DNA of 7,614 bases from Bacteroidota bacterium (GTDB lineage Bacteria; Bacteroidota; Ignavibacteria; Ignavibacteriales; Ignavibacteriaceae), in assembly GCA_021778375.1 (NCBI GenBank), contig JAJYCM010000125.1, positions 1-7,614 of the forward strand, given 5' to 3'. Shown here in pieces: positions 1 through 7,614 of the stretch. Each line of letters starts with the position of its first letter. Position 1 is the first letter of the stretch. The notes beneath the pieces were generated by a model. The model was not told the origin of the DNA and made no database searches. It worked only from the letters and a program-made list of their open reading frames with translations. The position numbers and the translations under genes were made by a program.

Positions 1-3000
1 CAAAATTTACAAAAAATGGCAAGCTAAATAATTATGAATATGTTATTTCAAATGATTACTATAATTACAAGCCTAATCCTGAAGTTATTTCTTTTGGGAA
101 ATATGGGATAATGAGAGGTATACCGAGTCAAAGTTTTATCCTTTATCCGGTTTCTTTTGATCCCTCAAGCAATAGCATCAAGCTTTATACGAAAATTATT
201 TTCCAAATTAATTATTCGAATCAACAGGTGATAGCAAGTAAACCAGCAGGAAATTTTCTAAACGGAGTCTTGATAAATTTTAATGTAGCTAAATTTTGGA
301 TAAAGACTAAAGCAACCAGCAGGATGGCTAAAGGAATTTTTAACAGCGTTCTTTCGAATGGAACTTGGTACAGATTTGAAACACCCACTGAAGGAATTTA
401 TAAAATCACTAAGTCAATGCTTCCTTCGTTTGGAATAGATCCTAACACTGTTGACCCTCGCACAATAAAAATTTATAACAACGGCGGGAAAGCATTGCCT
501 GAAGATCCTAATGCTGCCCGTCCTTCAGATTTGGTTGAGAACGCCATTCTTTACGTAGGTCAAGATAATGGGAAGTTCAACGACGGAGATTATATACTAT
601 TTTATGGAAGAGGGACTGACTTTTGGGACTATGACTCGACAACACGGTCAATTATTAGATTTCATCATCCTTACTCGAATCAAAATTATTATTGGATAAC
701 ATCAGGTGGTAGTAATGGGAAGCGTATTCAGTTGCAGCAAAGTTTGAATGTTTCAAACTACTATACTCAAACATCCACGCAAGCTTTTAAGGATTTACAG
801 CAAGATAAAATCAATATCGGCAAAACCGGAAGAGAATATATGGGCGACAACTTTACGTCATCTATTACTTCAAGAACTTATTTAACTAAATTAGACAGCA
901 GAATAGATAATACACCTATAAATTATTCCGTAAGTTTTGTTAATTCCTCATCGGAAACGGTTGGTCTCGAAGTTGATGATAATTCCGCAAAAATAATTAA
1001 TCAAAATTTAGTAGGCTGGGGAAGTTATCAATATTCATATGGTGTTCCTTACATTTTCCATGGAACTTATAATGGCATACTGCCGAGCAACCAAAGCGTA
1101 TTGAAATTCATTTTTACTCCGACCACAGCAAATTCGTTGGGCTATCTTTATTATTTTGAAATTTATTATCAGGCAATGCTTCAAGCAGCTAACGATAATC
1201 TACTTTTCTTTTCAAAAGACACTTCATCCATAATTGAATATGATCTTTCCGGCTTTTCATCCAGCAATATTCAAGTATTTAACGTCTCCGATTTTGCAAA
1301 TGTAAAATTGATTTCTAATGATAACATAAGCGGTGGCGACTGTAATTTCCAAGCGCAAGAGATTGCGGGACATGTATCAAAATATTTTGCTGTAGGTAAT
1401 GGGAATTATATTACTCCGGTCAACCCTGTACAAATTTCAAATTCAAATATTCATTCAATTCAACCCGGCGCTAAATTTATAATTATTACGGATAAGACAT
1501 TTGCCGATGCAGCTCAAAGATTGCAGACATACAGAGAAAGCCAGGCTCCAGTAAAAATTTCGACTGATGTAGTGTATATGGATCAAATTTATAATGAATT
1601 TTCCTGCGGACAAGTTGATCCTACTGCGCTTAGAGATTTTATTAAATATGCTTATGATAATTGGCAGATAAAACCTCAATATGTCTTGTTCTTCGGTAAA
1701 GGTGATTATGATTGTAAAGATGTCGAAGGCTTCCATCAAAACTATGTTCCGACTTTTGAAAGTGTTGAATCCTTTGACCAAATTTATTCCTACAACACAG
1801 ATGACTATTTTACGGAAGTCGACGGCAATGATCAGGTTATTGATTTGGCTTACGGAAGAATAACCGTTACTACTTCTAGCGAAGCAAATGATATTGTAAC
1901 TAAAATTATTCAATATGAAACCAACAGCGAAAAAGGTACCTGGCGTAATTTAATAACCCTAGTATCGGACGATGGATGGGCAGATGCAACTTACGAAGGT
2001 TCCGAGCATACAGCACCTAATGAATTGCTTGCTAACACAATAATCCCACCTTCATTTGATTTACAAAAATTATATATGGCTGCTTATCCTGTAGTCTTGA
2101 CAAGCGTAGGGAAAACAATACCTGATGGTAACAAAGCTATTGACAATGCAATTAATAACGGCACTCTTATTCTAAATTATGTAGGGCACGGCAATGATCA
2201 ACAGTGGGCGCATGAATATATTTTTGTTGAAAGTACGGATTTTCCATTGCTTCACAATAAGGACTATTTCTTCTTAACGGCGGCTACTTGCGATTTTGGT
2301 TATTATGATCGTCCAAATATTCAGAGTGCAGCTGAAGCACTACTTCTTATGCCAAATGCGGGGGCTATCGGTACATTCTCTTCATCACGTGCCGTTTACT
2401 CTTACGATAACCATCAATTGATGTACGAATTATTCAAAGATTTGCTCCTGACCCCGCGGGATTCTTCTAACTTACCAATTTCGGTAGGCAAGGCAGTCTT
2501 TAAGACAAAACAAACTTATAACGATGTTAACTCTCAAAAGTATGAAATTCTCGGGGATCCTACACTTAGACTTTTAATCCCAGAGTATAACGCTTCCATC
2601 GACTCTATAGATGGGCAGAATCTAACTACAAATGTTCAAATAAAAGCTTTAAGCCATGTACAGATTAATGGTGAGGTTAGAAAGCCGGATAATTCGCCCT
2701 GGACAGATTTTAATGGGCAAGGAATCTTGACAATGTATGACTCTCAGCGCCAGGTACTTCTTGCTGCAATTGGCAACTTTCCTGAAATTGTTCAGGGGGG
2801 AGTAATATTCAACGGAGCAGTTTCAGTAACAAACGGCAAATTTTCTGCAAATTTTGTAGTGCCAAAGGACATTTCATATGAAAATCAAAACGGCAAAGTA
2901 CTTTTATATTTTTATAATAATTCCGTTGACGGAATTGGTTTTACTAAAAATATTATTGTCGGAGGGACAGATACGACGGCAGTAAATAACAATATCGGTC

Positions 3001-3647
3001 CTAACATTCAAATCTTTTTTGACGATACAACTTATACTAATGCAGAGTTAGTCAATCCAAATTCTACTTTAATCGTAAAACTATCCGACGGCAACGGTTT
3101 AAATACTACCGGAACAGGCGTAGGTCATAAGCTTGAAGGTATTTTGAACGACCAGGTAAATAATCCAATTGATTTTACAAATTATTTTACCGGAGATTTA
3201 AATGCAGGCGGGCGCTCGGGTGAAATAAATTATAAGTTGAATAACCTTGACCCTGGAAATTATAAACTTCAAGTTTCCGCATGGGATGTATTTAATAATT
3301 ACTCGACTAAAACCACCAACTTTACTGTAGTCAACGGGCAAGGGCTTCAGATTCAGGATGTCTATAATTATCCCGATCCATTTGCAGGCAGTACTAATTT
3401 TACATTTCAACAAAATCTTAGCCAACCGTTGGACGTGACAATTAGAATTTACACCGTAGCCGGAAGGTTAATCCGCCAGCTCGAACAAAATTACGTGAAC
3501 GACAAATTTGTAAAAATATTTTGGGACGGCAGAGATCAAAACGGAGATGCGCTTGCAAACGGAACATACTTCTATAAAATAATGGTTAAAACTGTTGACG
3601 GAAGTTACTCGAAAAGCGTTTTAGGCAAGATGGCTATTATTAGATAA
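1..3647 (+). CDS. porU: Type IX secretion system sortase PorU (peptidase C25, gingipain family), 5' partial
   Basis: Likely the T9SS sortase, a surface cysteine peptidase that removes the C-terminal signal of cargo and attaches cargo to the cell surface. The frame is open from the left edge (first whole codon at 3), giving 1214 visible residues; start and signal peptide lie upstream. The ATG at 111 is not the start, because the 36 codons before it are in frame and read as PorU-like sequence. Numbering from the first visible codon: an N-terminal beta-rich region includes EGIYKI (130-135); the C25 domain spans about 491-860, with GHGN holding the catalytic His729 and TAATCDFGYYDRP holding the catalytic Cys763, and ends near ILGDPTLRL. 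Ig-like segments follow, then a C-terminal FlgD/T9SS-type domain (about 1120-1214). Both catalytic residues are present, so it should be active. It stands directly before porV, as expected for the pair. A cargo gingipain-like protease is the alternative, but the long N-terminal region and the porV neighbour favour PorU. Confidence 0.93.
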   Translation, partial: KFTKNGKLNNYEYVISNDYYNYKPNPEVISFGKYGIMRGIPSQSFILYPVSFDPSSNSIKLYTKIIFQINYSNQQVIASKPAGNFLNGVLINFNVAKFWIKTKATSRMAKGIFNSVLSNGTWYRFETPTEGIYKITKSMLPSFGIDPNTVDPRTIKIYNNGGKALPEDPNAARPSDLVENAILYVGQDNGKFNDGDYILFYGRGTDFWDYDSTTRSIIRFHHPYSNQNYYWITSGGSNGKRIQLQQSLNVSNYYTQTSTQAFKDLQQDKINIGKTGREYMGDNFTSSITSRTYLTKLDSRIDNTPINYSVSFVNSSSETVGLEVDDNSAKIINQNLVGWGSYQYSYGVPYIFHGTYNGILPSNQSVLKFIFTPTTANSLGYLYYFEIYYQAMLQAANDNLLFFSKDTSSIIEYDLSGFSSSNIQVFNVSDFANVKLISNDNISGGDCNFQAQEIAGHVSKYFAVGNGNYITPVNPVQISNSNIHSIQPGAKFIIITDKTFADAAQRLQTYRESQAPVKISTDVVYMDQIYNEFSCGQVDPTALRDFIKYAYDNWQIKPQYVLFFGKGDYDCKDVEGFHQNYVPTFESVESFDQIYSYNTDDYFTEVDGNDQVIDLAYGRITVTTSSEANDIVTKIIQYETNSEKGTWRNLITLVSDDGWADATYEGSEHTAPNELLANTIIPPSFDLQKLYMAAYPVVLTSVGKTIPDGNKAIDNAINNGTLILNYVGHGNDQQWAHEYIFVESTDFPLLHNKDYFFLTAATCDFGYYDRPNIQSAAEALLLMPNAGAIGTFSSSRAVYSYDNHQLMYELFKDLLLTPRDSSNLPISVGKAVFKTKQTYNDVNSQKYEILGDPTLRLLIPEYNASIDSIDGQNLTTNVQIKALSHVQINGEVRKPDNSPWTDFNGQGILTMYDSQRQVLLAAIGNFPEIVQGGVIFNGAVSVTNGKFSANFVVPKDISYENQNGKVLLYFYNNSVDGIGFTKNIIVGGTDTTAVNNNIGPNIQIFFDDTTYTNAELVNPNSTLIVKLSDGNGLNTTGTGVGHKLEGILNDQVNNPIDFTNYFTGDLNAGGRSGEINYKLNNLDPGNYKLQVSAWDVFNNYSTKTTNFTVVNGQGLQIQDVYNYPDPFAGSTNFTFQQNLSQPLDVTIRIYTVAGRLIRQLEQNYVNDKFVKIFWDGRDQNGDALANGTYFYKIMVKTVDGSYSKSVLGKMAIIR
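3360..3644 (+). other. C-terminal FlgD-like / T9SS sorting-type domain of PorU
   Basis: The last ~95 residues of PorU have the usual pattern of a T9SS type A C-terminal domain: VYNYPDPF at the start (visible residues 1120-1127), an IRIYTVAGRLIR strand, WDGRDQNG (1174-1181), NGTYFYKI (1186-1193) and a final basic strand ending in KMAIIR. In cargo proteins this domain is the export and sorting signal. In characterised PorU it is kept on the mature sortase instead of being cut. Whether it is kept here cannot be read from the sequence. Confidence 0.85.
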
Positions 3648-3747
3648 GAGTAATAAAAAAGAGTGCTATAATTTTTATTTTTTAATACATGAATTAAAAA
3701 TTTAATTTAACACACACAAGAAAATATATTATCGGAGGAAAACTTAT
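3648..3747 (+). other. porU-porV intergenic region, A/T-only inverted repeats
   Basis: This 100-base gap is very A/T rich. AATAAAAA at 3652-3659 can pair with TTTTTATT at 3672-3679 around a 12-base loop, followed by a T run to 3683. The stem has no G:C pair, so it is at most a weak terminator. A second dyad, AATTAAA (3692-3698) and TTTAATT (3701-3707), has a 2-base spacer. TATAAT occurs at 3667-3672 but without a recognisable -35 box at the right distance, and I see no clear Bacteroidota-type TAnnTTTG element. Read-through from porU is the simplest reading; an internal promoter for porV is possible. Confidence 0.4.
3734..3738 (+). promoter_or_regulatory. Strong Shine-Dalgarno for porV
   Basis: GGAGG lies 9 bases before the ATG at 3748 and fixes that codon as the porV start, ahead of the Met at codon 3 (3754). 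It is a much better match than the site before the downstream gene, which suggests that porV is translated strongly and independently. Confidence 0.8.
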
Positions 3748-4920
3748 ATGAAAATGATTCTCAGGCTGTTGATGGTCGGCATGATATTTTTAATATTACA
3801 AAAGACAATGTTTGCTCAAGAAACCACTGCTGTACCATTTTTGCTTGTAGCTCCAGATTCAAGAGCTGGCGCAATGGGCGAGTCAGGCGCCGGTTTGGCA
3901 GATAACTCTGCTGCAATTTATTGGAACCCTGCGGGTATTGCTTTTACTAAAAGCAATGAAGTAAGCATTACCCACAGTAAATGGCTACCTCAATTTAACT
4001 TAGATATTTATTATGATTATTTGACTTATATGCAATATATGCCCGATTTAAACGGAAGTATTACTGCGAGTCTTACGTACATGAATTACGGACAATTTAT
4101 TAGAACCGGCCCGGATTCTCCTACTCCTATAGGAACTTTCACTTCCTTTGATGCTGCTATGACTGTTGGATATGCTACACAACTTTCAAGCGATTGGGGA
4201 GTGGGCGTTAACTTTAGAATAATTTACAGCCGGCTTTCAGACCAACCAACCGCAGAAGAACAAGGACGCGGTGTTGCTACTTCTGTTAGCTTCGACGTTG
4301 GCGGCATGTGGAGACCAGCGAAATTAGTCCTTCCCTTCATCAATACAGACATCGGTGGTAAACTTAGTATCGGGTTGAACCTTAGCAACCTGGGTCCAAA
4401 AATGTATTATATTGATCGTGCCCAAGCAGATCCTATACCTACTAATTTTAGATTGGGTTTTGCATATGAAGTATTTAAAGATGAATATAACTCTTTAGTC
4501 TACACATTGGATTTCAACAAGCTCTTAGTAAGTCAAATTTTAAATGCAGACAGTACTGTTACGACCCGCCAATTTTATCAGGCAATTTTTTCTTCATGGA
4601 CAGATCAATCTCTTAGCAATGAATTTCAAACCATCCAAACCTCAACCGGAGTTGAATATTGGTATGGAAAACCCGGTGATTTTCTTTTTGCCATTAGAGC
4701 AGGTTTCTTTTATGAAGATCCAAATCACGGAAATCGTAAATTTATAACTTTCGGCGCCGGAATTAGGTATGATATTTATGGCTTCGATTTCAGTTACATC
4801 TCAACTTCAGTTTTCCCGGGAGGCGATGCTTCGCCGCTTGCAAATACTTTAAGATTTACTCTTTCTGTTGGTTGGGGAGGTTCTGCAACTACATACAGGG
4901 GAATCCCGAGAGGTATCTAA
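3748..4920 (+). CDS. porV: Type IX secretion system outer-membrane protein PorV
   Basis: Likely PorV (also called LptO), a FadL-like outer-membrane beta-barrel that takes T9SS cargo from the translocon and delivers it to the PorU sortase on the cell surface. The 390-residue length is close to that of characterised PorV proteins. A signal peptide is clear: a basic start, a hydrophobic stretch (about 4-17), and probable cleavage after MFA (A23|Q24). The mature N-terminus carries the family signature around 35-63: APDSRAGAMGESG, then GLADNSAAIYWNPAG. The rest alternates short amphipathic strands rich in Tyr, Phe and Gly with polar loops, as in a beta-barrel. The last strand, LRFTLSVGW (368-376), is followed by a 14-residue Gly/Arg-containing tail rather than ending on an aromatic residue. 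The gene follows porU by 100 bases and precedes the M6-like gene by 6 bases. PorQ, a relative, is the alternative, but length and the porU neighbour favour PorV. Confidence 0.93.
   Translation: MKMILRLLMVGMIFLILQKTMFAQETTAVPFLLVAPDSRAGAMGESGAGLADNSAAIYWNPAGIAFTKSNEVSITHSKWLPQFNLDIYYDYLTYMQYMPDLNGSITASLTYMNYGQFIRTGPDSPTPIGTFTSFDAAMTVGYATQLSSDWGVGVNFRIIYSRLSDQPTAEEQGRGVATSVSFDVGGMWRPAKLVLPFINTDIGGKLSIGLNLSNLGPKMYYIDRAQADPIPTNFRLGFAYEVFKDEYNSLVYTLDFNKLLVSQILNADSTVTTRQFYQAIFSSWTDQSLSNEFQTIQTSTGVEYWYGKPGDFLFAIRAGFFYEDPNHGNRKFITFGAGIRYDIYGFDFSYISTSVFPGGDASPLANTLRFTLSVGWGGSATTYRGIPRGI
4909..4913 (+). promoter_or_regulatory. Weak Shine-Dalgarno-like AGAGG before the M6-like gene
   Basis: AGAGG sits inside the last codons of porV, 13 bases before the ATG at 4927, which is further than usual. 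With only 6 bases between the porV stop and this start, initiation is probably helped by ribosomes finishing porV. Bacteroidota genes often lack a clear Shine-Dalgarno, so the site may have no role. Confidence 0.3.
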
Positions 4921-4926
4921 TATTTT

Positions 4927-7614
4927 ATGCTTAAAAAATTATTCTTCCTTTCTGCAGTAATTTTTAGTTTGGGTAGGATTTCTGCCCAAACTTTTATTGG
5001 GAATCTTAATCCATTTCCGGAAAAAGCAGCAATTAAAATTACCGGAGCTCAGGATACTCTGAATATACTTGCCGTCATGGTTGAGTTTCAACCGGATAAA
5101 GATGCGGCAACATCAGGTAATGGGAAATTCGGTACTATTTATTCTCAAAATTATGGGGATAGTATACTTGATCCATTACCGCATGATATAAATTATTTTG
5201 AAGATCATCTTGAATTTGTCAAAAATTATTTTGAAAAAGTTTCAAATGGGAAACTAATTATAAAGTATACCGTGCTACCGAATATAATTACAGTCTCACA
5301 GATGATGCGAAATTATTCTCCTTTGTCTAATTCATCTGACTTCACTTCGCTTGCAAATTTTTCAAAAGAAGTTTGGAGCGATGCCGATTCAATGTATCCC
5401 GGATTTGATTTTAGCAAATATCAGCTTTTTACAATTTTCCATGCCGGGGTTGGGCGCGATATTACTTTGCCGGGAAGTCTTGGAACCGAAAGGGATTTAC
5501 CTTCAATTTATCTTAGCCCAAAAGCTCTTCAAAATATATTTGGAAGTAATTTCAACGGATTTCCAGTTGACAAGAATTCATTTCTTATAAAAAATAGTTT
5601 AATAATGCCTGAAACTGAGAGCAGGGAAGAGTCAGTTCTAAATGGAAATGTTTTGTTCCAGGTTACTATCAACGGGTTGCTGGCTGCAAGTGTCGGAAGT
5701 TATCTTGGTCTTCCGGATTTATTTGACACTAAGACAGGGTTAAGTGCAATAGGAAGGTTTGGTTTAATGGATGGGCAATCAATATTTGCATACAGCGGAG
5801 CTTTTCCTCCCGAACCGTCTGCCTGGGAAAAAATTTACTTAGGTTGGGCGACACCAGTTACAATAAATCCCGGAAACTTTAATATTAATTTAGCAACTCA
5901 AGTTTCTGCATTGCAGTCTGACACTACAATCCTTAAGGTGCCGATAAATTCAACGGAATATTTTCTCTTGGAAAATCGTCAGCGAGATGCAGACCACGAT
6001 GGCGCAAGGATTACTTATGTTCTGGGGGGAAAGAAATATACAAAAACATTTTATCATGATACTACTACTTTTATGAATTCCGAAACAGATTCTCTTATCG
6101 GTGTTATTACGGACGTTGATGAATTCGATTGGGCATTACCAGGACAGATTGACGATACTTCAAATTTTGGCGGGGGAATTTTAATTTGGCACATAGATGA
6201 TAATATAATTAATTCTAACCTTGCCTCTAATACTATAAATGCAGATCCAAATCATCGCGGGGTAAATTTGATGGAAGCAAGCGGAATTCCTCAGATCGGT
6301 CAAACATTTACAGACCTTTTGGGAAATACTATAATTGGTGAAGGGTCTTACCAGGATTACTGGTATGCTAATAATTCTGCGTTTTTTTACAGAAATATTT
6401 TTTCTAAAGATTCTCGCCCCAACAGTAATACAAATTCCGGGGCTAATAGCTTGATAACTATTTCAAATTTTTCTGCTTCGTCAGACAAAATGAATTTCAA
6501 TATTACTTATGGTGATTCTTTAATTAAACCAATTTTTTCAAAACAACTGAACCTTTCATCCGGCCCAGATAATCTTAATGTTATTGAAAAGAACGGCGGG
6601 CTTAATTTTAATCTGATCTCTTCAGGAACTTTGAATATAGTCGACAGCTTAGGGGTCATTGAAAAATCTATCCCGAATTTTTCATCTTACAAGACTGCTT
6701 CAATGAATTTGAACGGTGTTGAATATATTTTCGGAACAAAAGATTCTTCGTTGAATGTTTATATGAATGACGGAACAAGCGCATACTTCGGCTCGGTTAA
6801 TATCGGAGACCTTGTTGCCAGTTCTCCAGTGATTTTTCAACCAAGTAACGGTGTTAAAGAAATTTTAGTCGGCACTTCTTACGGCAATTTGGAAATATAT
6901 TCTTTTGGCTCTTTGCCAAATAATAATCCGGTATTAGTATCGGCAGACAGTAGAGGGGGAGGATTTATTTCAGCTTCTCAAATTTGTACTGATAATTATT
7001 ATTGTGCCTTTGGCGGGAAATTCATAGGTACTAGTACTGCTAATTATCCATCAAATGCTCCGACCTATATAATATATGATAATAACGGTAAATCATATTT
7101 GGGAAAGTCCGGCAGGTTAGTACAATTAGCTTTAACAAAGGATGCAAATGCTAATGAAACTGAAATTGCTCTTTTAACAGGAAATGTATTTGATATTGTG
7201 AGCAATGGAAAATTGATCCAAGAATTTAAAATTACTTCAACTGATACAATTAAATCTTTTGCACTTGCAGATCTAAAACAAGACGGCGGTAACTATATAG
7301 TATTTACAAATGGAAATGAAATAGACGCAGTTAATTTACAAGGTTCAAGCGCTGATAATTTTCCCTTTGCAGATCCTCAGGTAATTGGTTTCACAGGGGC
7401 GCCAGTTTGTGCCGATTTTTATGGTGACGGTAAATCTGAGGTTATAGCAACAACAATCGACGGTAGAATTTATGCTATTGACGGAGGGACAGGGAAAGTC
7501 GTACCCGGATTTCCTATCTCGAGTGGTTCCCAATTAACATCAACAGCGGCATTATATGTAGAGAACGGAAGACTTTCTATTGCTGCAATAAATCAGCAGA
7601 ATAATTTTGCTGCC
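4927..7614 (+). CDS. Secreted M6-like pseudoprotease with C-terminal beta-propeller-like repeats, 3' partial
   Basis: The frame is open from the ATG at 4927 to the right edge (896 codons seen). The start is well fixed: the porV TAA at 4918-4920 is in the same frame just upstream, and the first 20 residues form a signal peptide (LKK, a hydrophobic core, ISA|Q cleavage at 20/21). M6 peptidase landmarks appear in order: LNILAVMVEF (46-55), KVSNGKL, FTIFHAG, GLPDLFD (261-267), a Met-turn-like GRFGLMDG (276-283), PSAWEKIYLGW (297-307), YFLLENR (345-351), GGGILIWHID (415-424) and NLMEASG (447-453). The HExxH expected just before GLPD is absent: residues 254-258 are ASVGS, and I found no HExxH elsewhere in the frame. 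It therefore probably does not cleave peptides. From about 559 on, blade-like repeats run to the edge. A T9SS sorting domain beyond the window is likely but unseen. Its role is unknown; position suggests a surface protein linked to T9SS. Confidence 0.85.
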   Translation, partial: MLKKLFFLSAVIFSLGRISAQTFIGNLNPFPEKAAIKITGAQDTLNILAVMVEFQPDKDAATSGNGKFGTIYSQNYGDSILDPLPHDINYFEDHLEFVKNYFEKVSNGKLIIKYTVLPNIITVSQMMRNYSPLSNSSDFTSLANFSKEVWSDADSMYPGFDFSKYQLFTIFHAGVGRDITLPGSLGTERDLPSIYLSPKALQNIFGSNFNGFPVDKNSFLIKNSLIMPETESREESVLNGNVLFQVTINGLLAASVGSYLGLPDLFDTKTGLSAIGRFGLMDGQSIFAYSGAFPPEPSAWEKIYLGWATPVTINPGNFNINLATQVSALQSDTTILKVPINSTEYFLLENRQRDADHDGARITYVLGGKKYTKTFYHDTTTFMNSETDSLIGVITDVDEFDWALPGQIDDTSNFGGGILIWHIDDNIINSNLASNTINADPNHRGVNLMEASGIPQIGQTFTDLLGNTIIGEGSYQDYWYANNSAFFYRNIFSKDSRPNSNTNSGANSLITISNFSASSDKMNFNITYGDSLIKPIFSKQLNLSSGPDNLNVIEKNGGLNFNLISSGTLNIVDSLGVIEKSIPNFSSYKTASMNLNGVEYIFGTKDSSLNVYMNDGTSAYFGSVNIGDLVASSPVIFQPSNGVKEILVGTSYGNLEIYSFGSLPNNNPVLVSADSRGGGFISASQICTDNYYCAFGGKFIGTSTANYPSNAPTYIIYDNNGKSYLGKSGRLVQLALTKDANANETEIALLTGNVFDIVSNGKLIQEFKITSTDTIKSFALADLKQDGGNYIVFTNGNEIDAVNLQGSSADNFPFADPQVIGFTGAPVCADFYGDGKSEVIATTIDGRIYAIDGGTGKVVPGFPISSGSQLTSTAALYVENGRLSIAAINQQNNFAA
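5686..5718 (+). other. Lost zinc-binding motif in the M6-like domain
   Basis: M6 peptidases carry HExxHxxGxxD here, where the two His bind zinc, the Glu is the general base and the Asp is taken as the third ligand. The aligned residues 254-264 read ASVGSYLGLPD. The Gly and final Asp remain, but both His and the Glu are replaced by Ala, Ser and Ser. The frame is intact on both sides and the flanking motifs are conserved, so this is amino-acid substitution and not a frameshift. Confidence 0.8.
6601..7614 (+). repeat. Beta-propeller-like blade repeats in the M6-like protein
   Basis: Short hydrophobic strands followed by a turn and a second strand recur near residues 562 (NLISSGTLNIVD), 600 (YIFGTKDSSLNVY), 645 (EILVGTSYGNLEIY), 692 (YCAFGGKF), 746 (EIALLTGNVFDIV), 790 (YIVFTNGNEIDAV), 838 (EVIATTIDGRIYAID) and 884 (SIAAI). 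Steps are about 38, 45, 47, 54, 44, 48 and 46 residues. ADFYGDGKSEVI (829-840) resembles an FG-GAP/VCBS-type blade with a DxxGDG loop. The repeats are protein-level and divergent; the DNA is not repetitive. The count continues past seven at the window edge, so there may be a large propeller or two. Confidence 0.6.

Noticed and set aside
1455..1913. 152-codon open frame on the minus strand
   Set aside because: It lies opposite the C25 domain of porU, whose frame is clearly the coding one, and its translation shows no recognisable domain.
3198..3425. 75-codon open frame on the minus strand
   Set aside because: It is opposite the conserved C-terminal region of PorU and has no features of its own.
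3652..3683. Hairpin plus T run after porU as an intrinsic terminator
   Set aside because: The 8-base stem is all A:T with a 12-base loop, too weak to call a terminator in sequence this A/T rich.
5351..5590. 79-codon open frame on the plus strand
   Set aside because: It is an out-of-frame shadow within the M6-like gene, whose own frame is open through the whole stretch and matches M6 motifs.
7345..7533. 62-codon open frame on the minus strand
   Set aside because: It is opposite the FG-GAP-like blade of the M6-like gene and has no features of its own.
1..7614. CRISPR arrays, tRNA or rRNA genes, insertion sequences
   Set aside because: Nearly all of the window is occupied by three long coding frames, and I saw no direct DNA repeats, terminal inverted repeats with a transposase, or structured RNA signatures.

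Overview
The window is an AT-rich stretch with three large genes on the + strand and almost no non-coding sequence. In order they are a gene open at the left edge that encodes a PorU-type sortase (peptidase C25 / gingipain family), a complete gene for the outer-membrane protein PorV, and a gene open at the right edge for a secreted protein with an M6 (immune inhibitor A-like) metalloprotease fold followed by beta-propeller-like repeats. PorU and PorV are core parts of the type IX secretion system (T9SS). That points to a member of the Bacteroidota or a relative in the Bacteroidota/Chlorobi/Ignavibacteria group. An Ignavibacteria-like source is my guess from the low GC and the company of an M6-type protein; the window alone does not settle it.

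Layout: positions 1-3647 porU (5' end missing); 3648-3747 a 100-base A/T-rich gap with a strong Shine-Dalgarno before porV; 3748-4920 porV; a 6-base gap; 4927-7614 the M6-like gene (3' end missing). The minus strand shows no credible gene. The arrangement looks like one transcription unit.

How they fit together (family knowledge): T9SS cargo crosses the outer membrane, is carried by the beta-barrel PorV to the surface attachment complex, and there PorU cuts off the C-terminal signal and joins the cargo to the surface anchor. PorU here keeps its catalytic His and Cys.

The unusual part is the third gene. It keeps nearly every landmark of the M6 protease fold but has lost the zinc-binding/catalytic HExxH motif (ASVGS stands at that place), so it should be a pseudoprotease. 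Its C-terminal half shows about eight motifs spaced roughly 38-54 residues apart, like propeller blades, and is still continuing at the window edge. Linked to porU and porV, it is a candidate non-enzymatic surface component or accessory of the T9SS; this role is inference.
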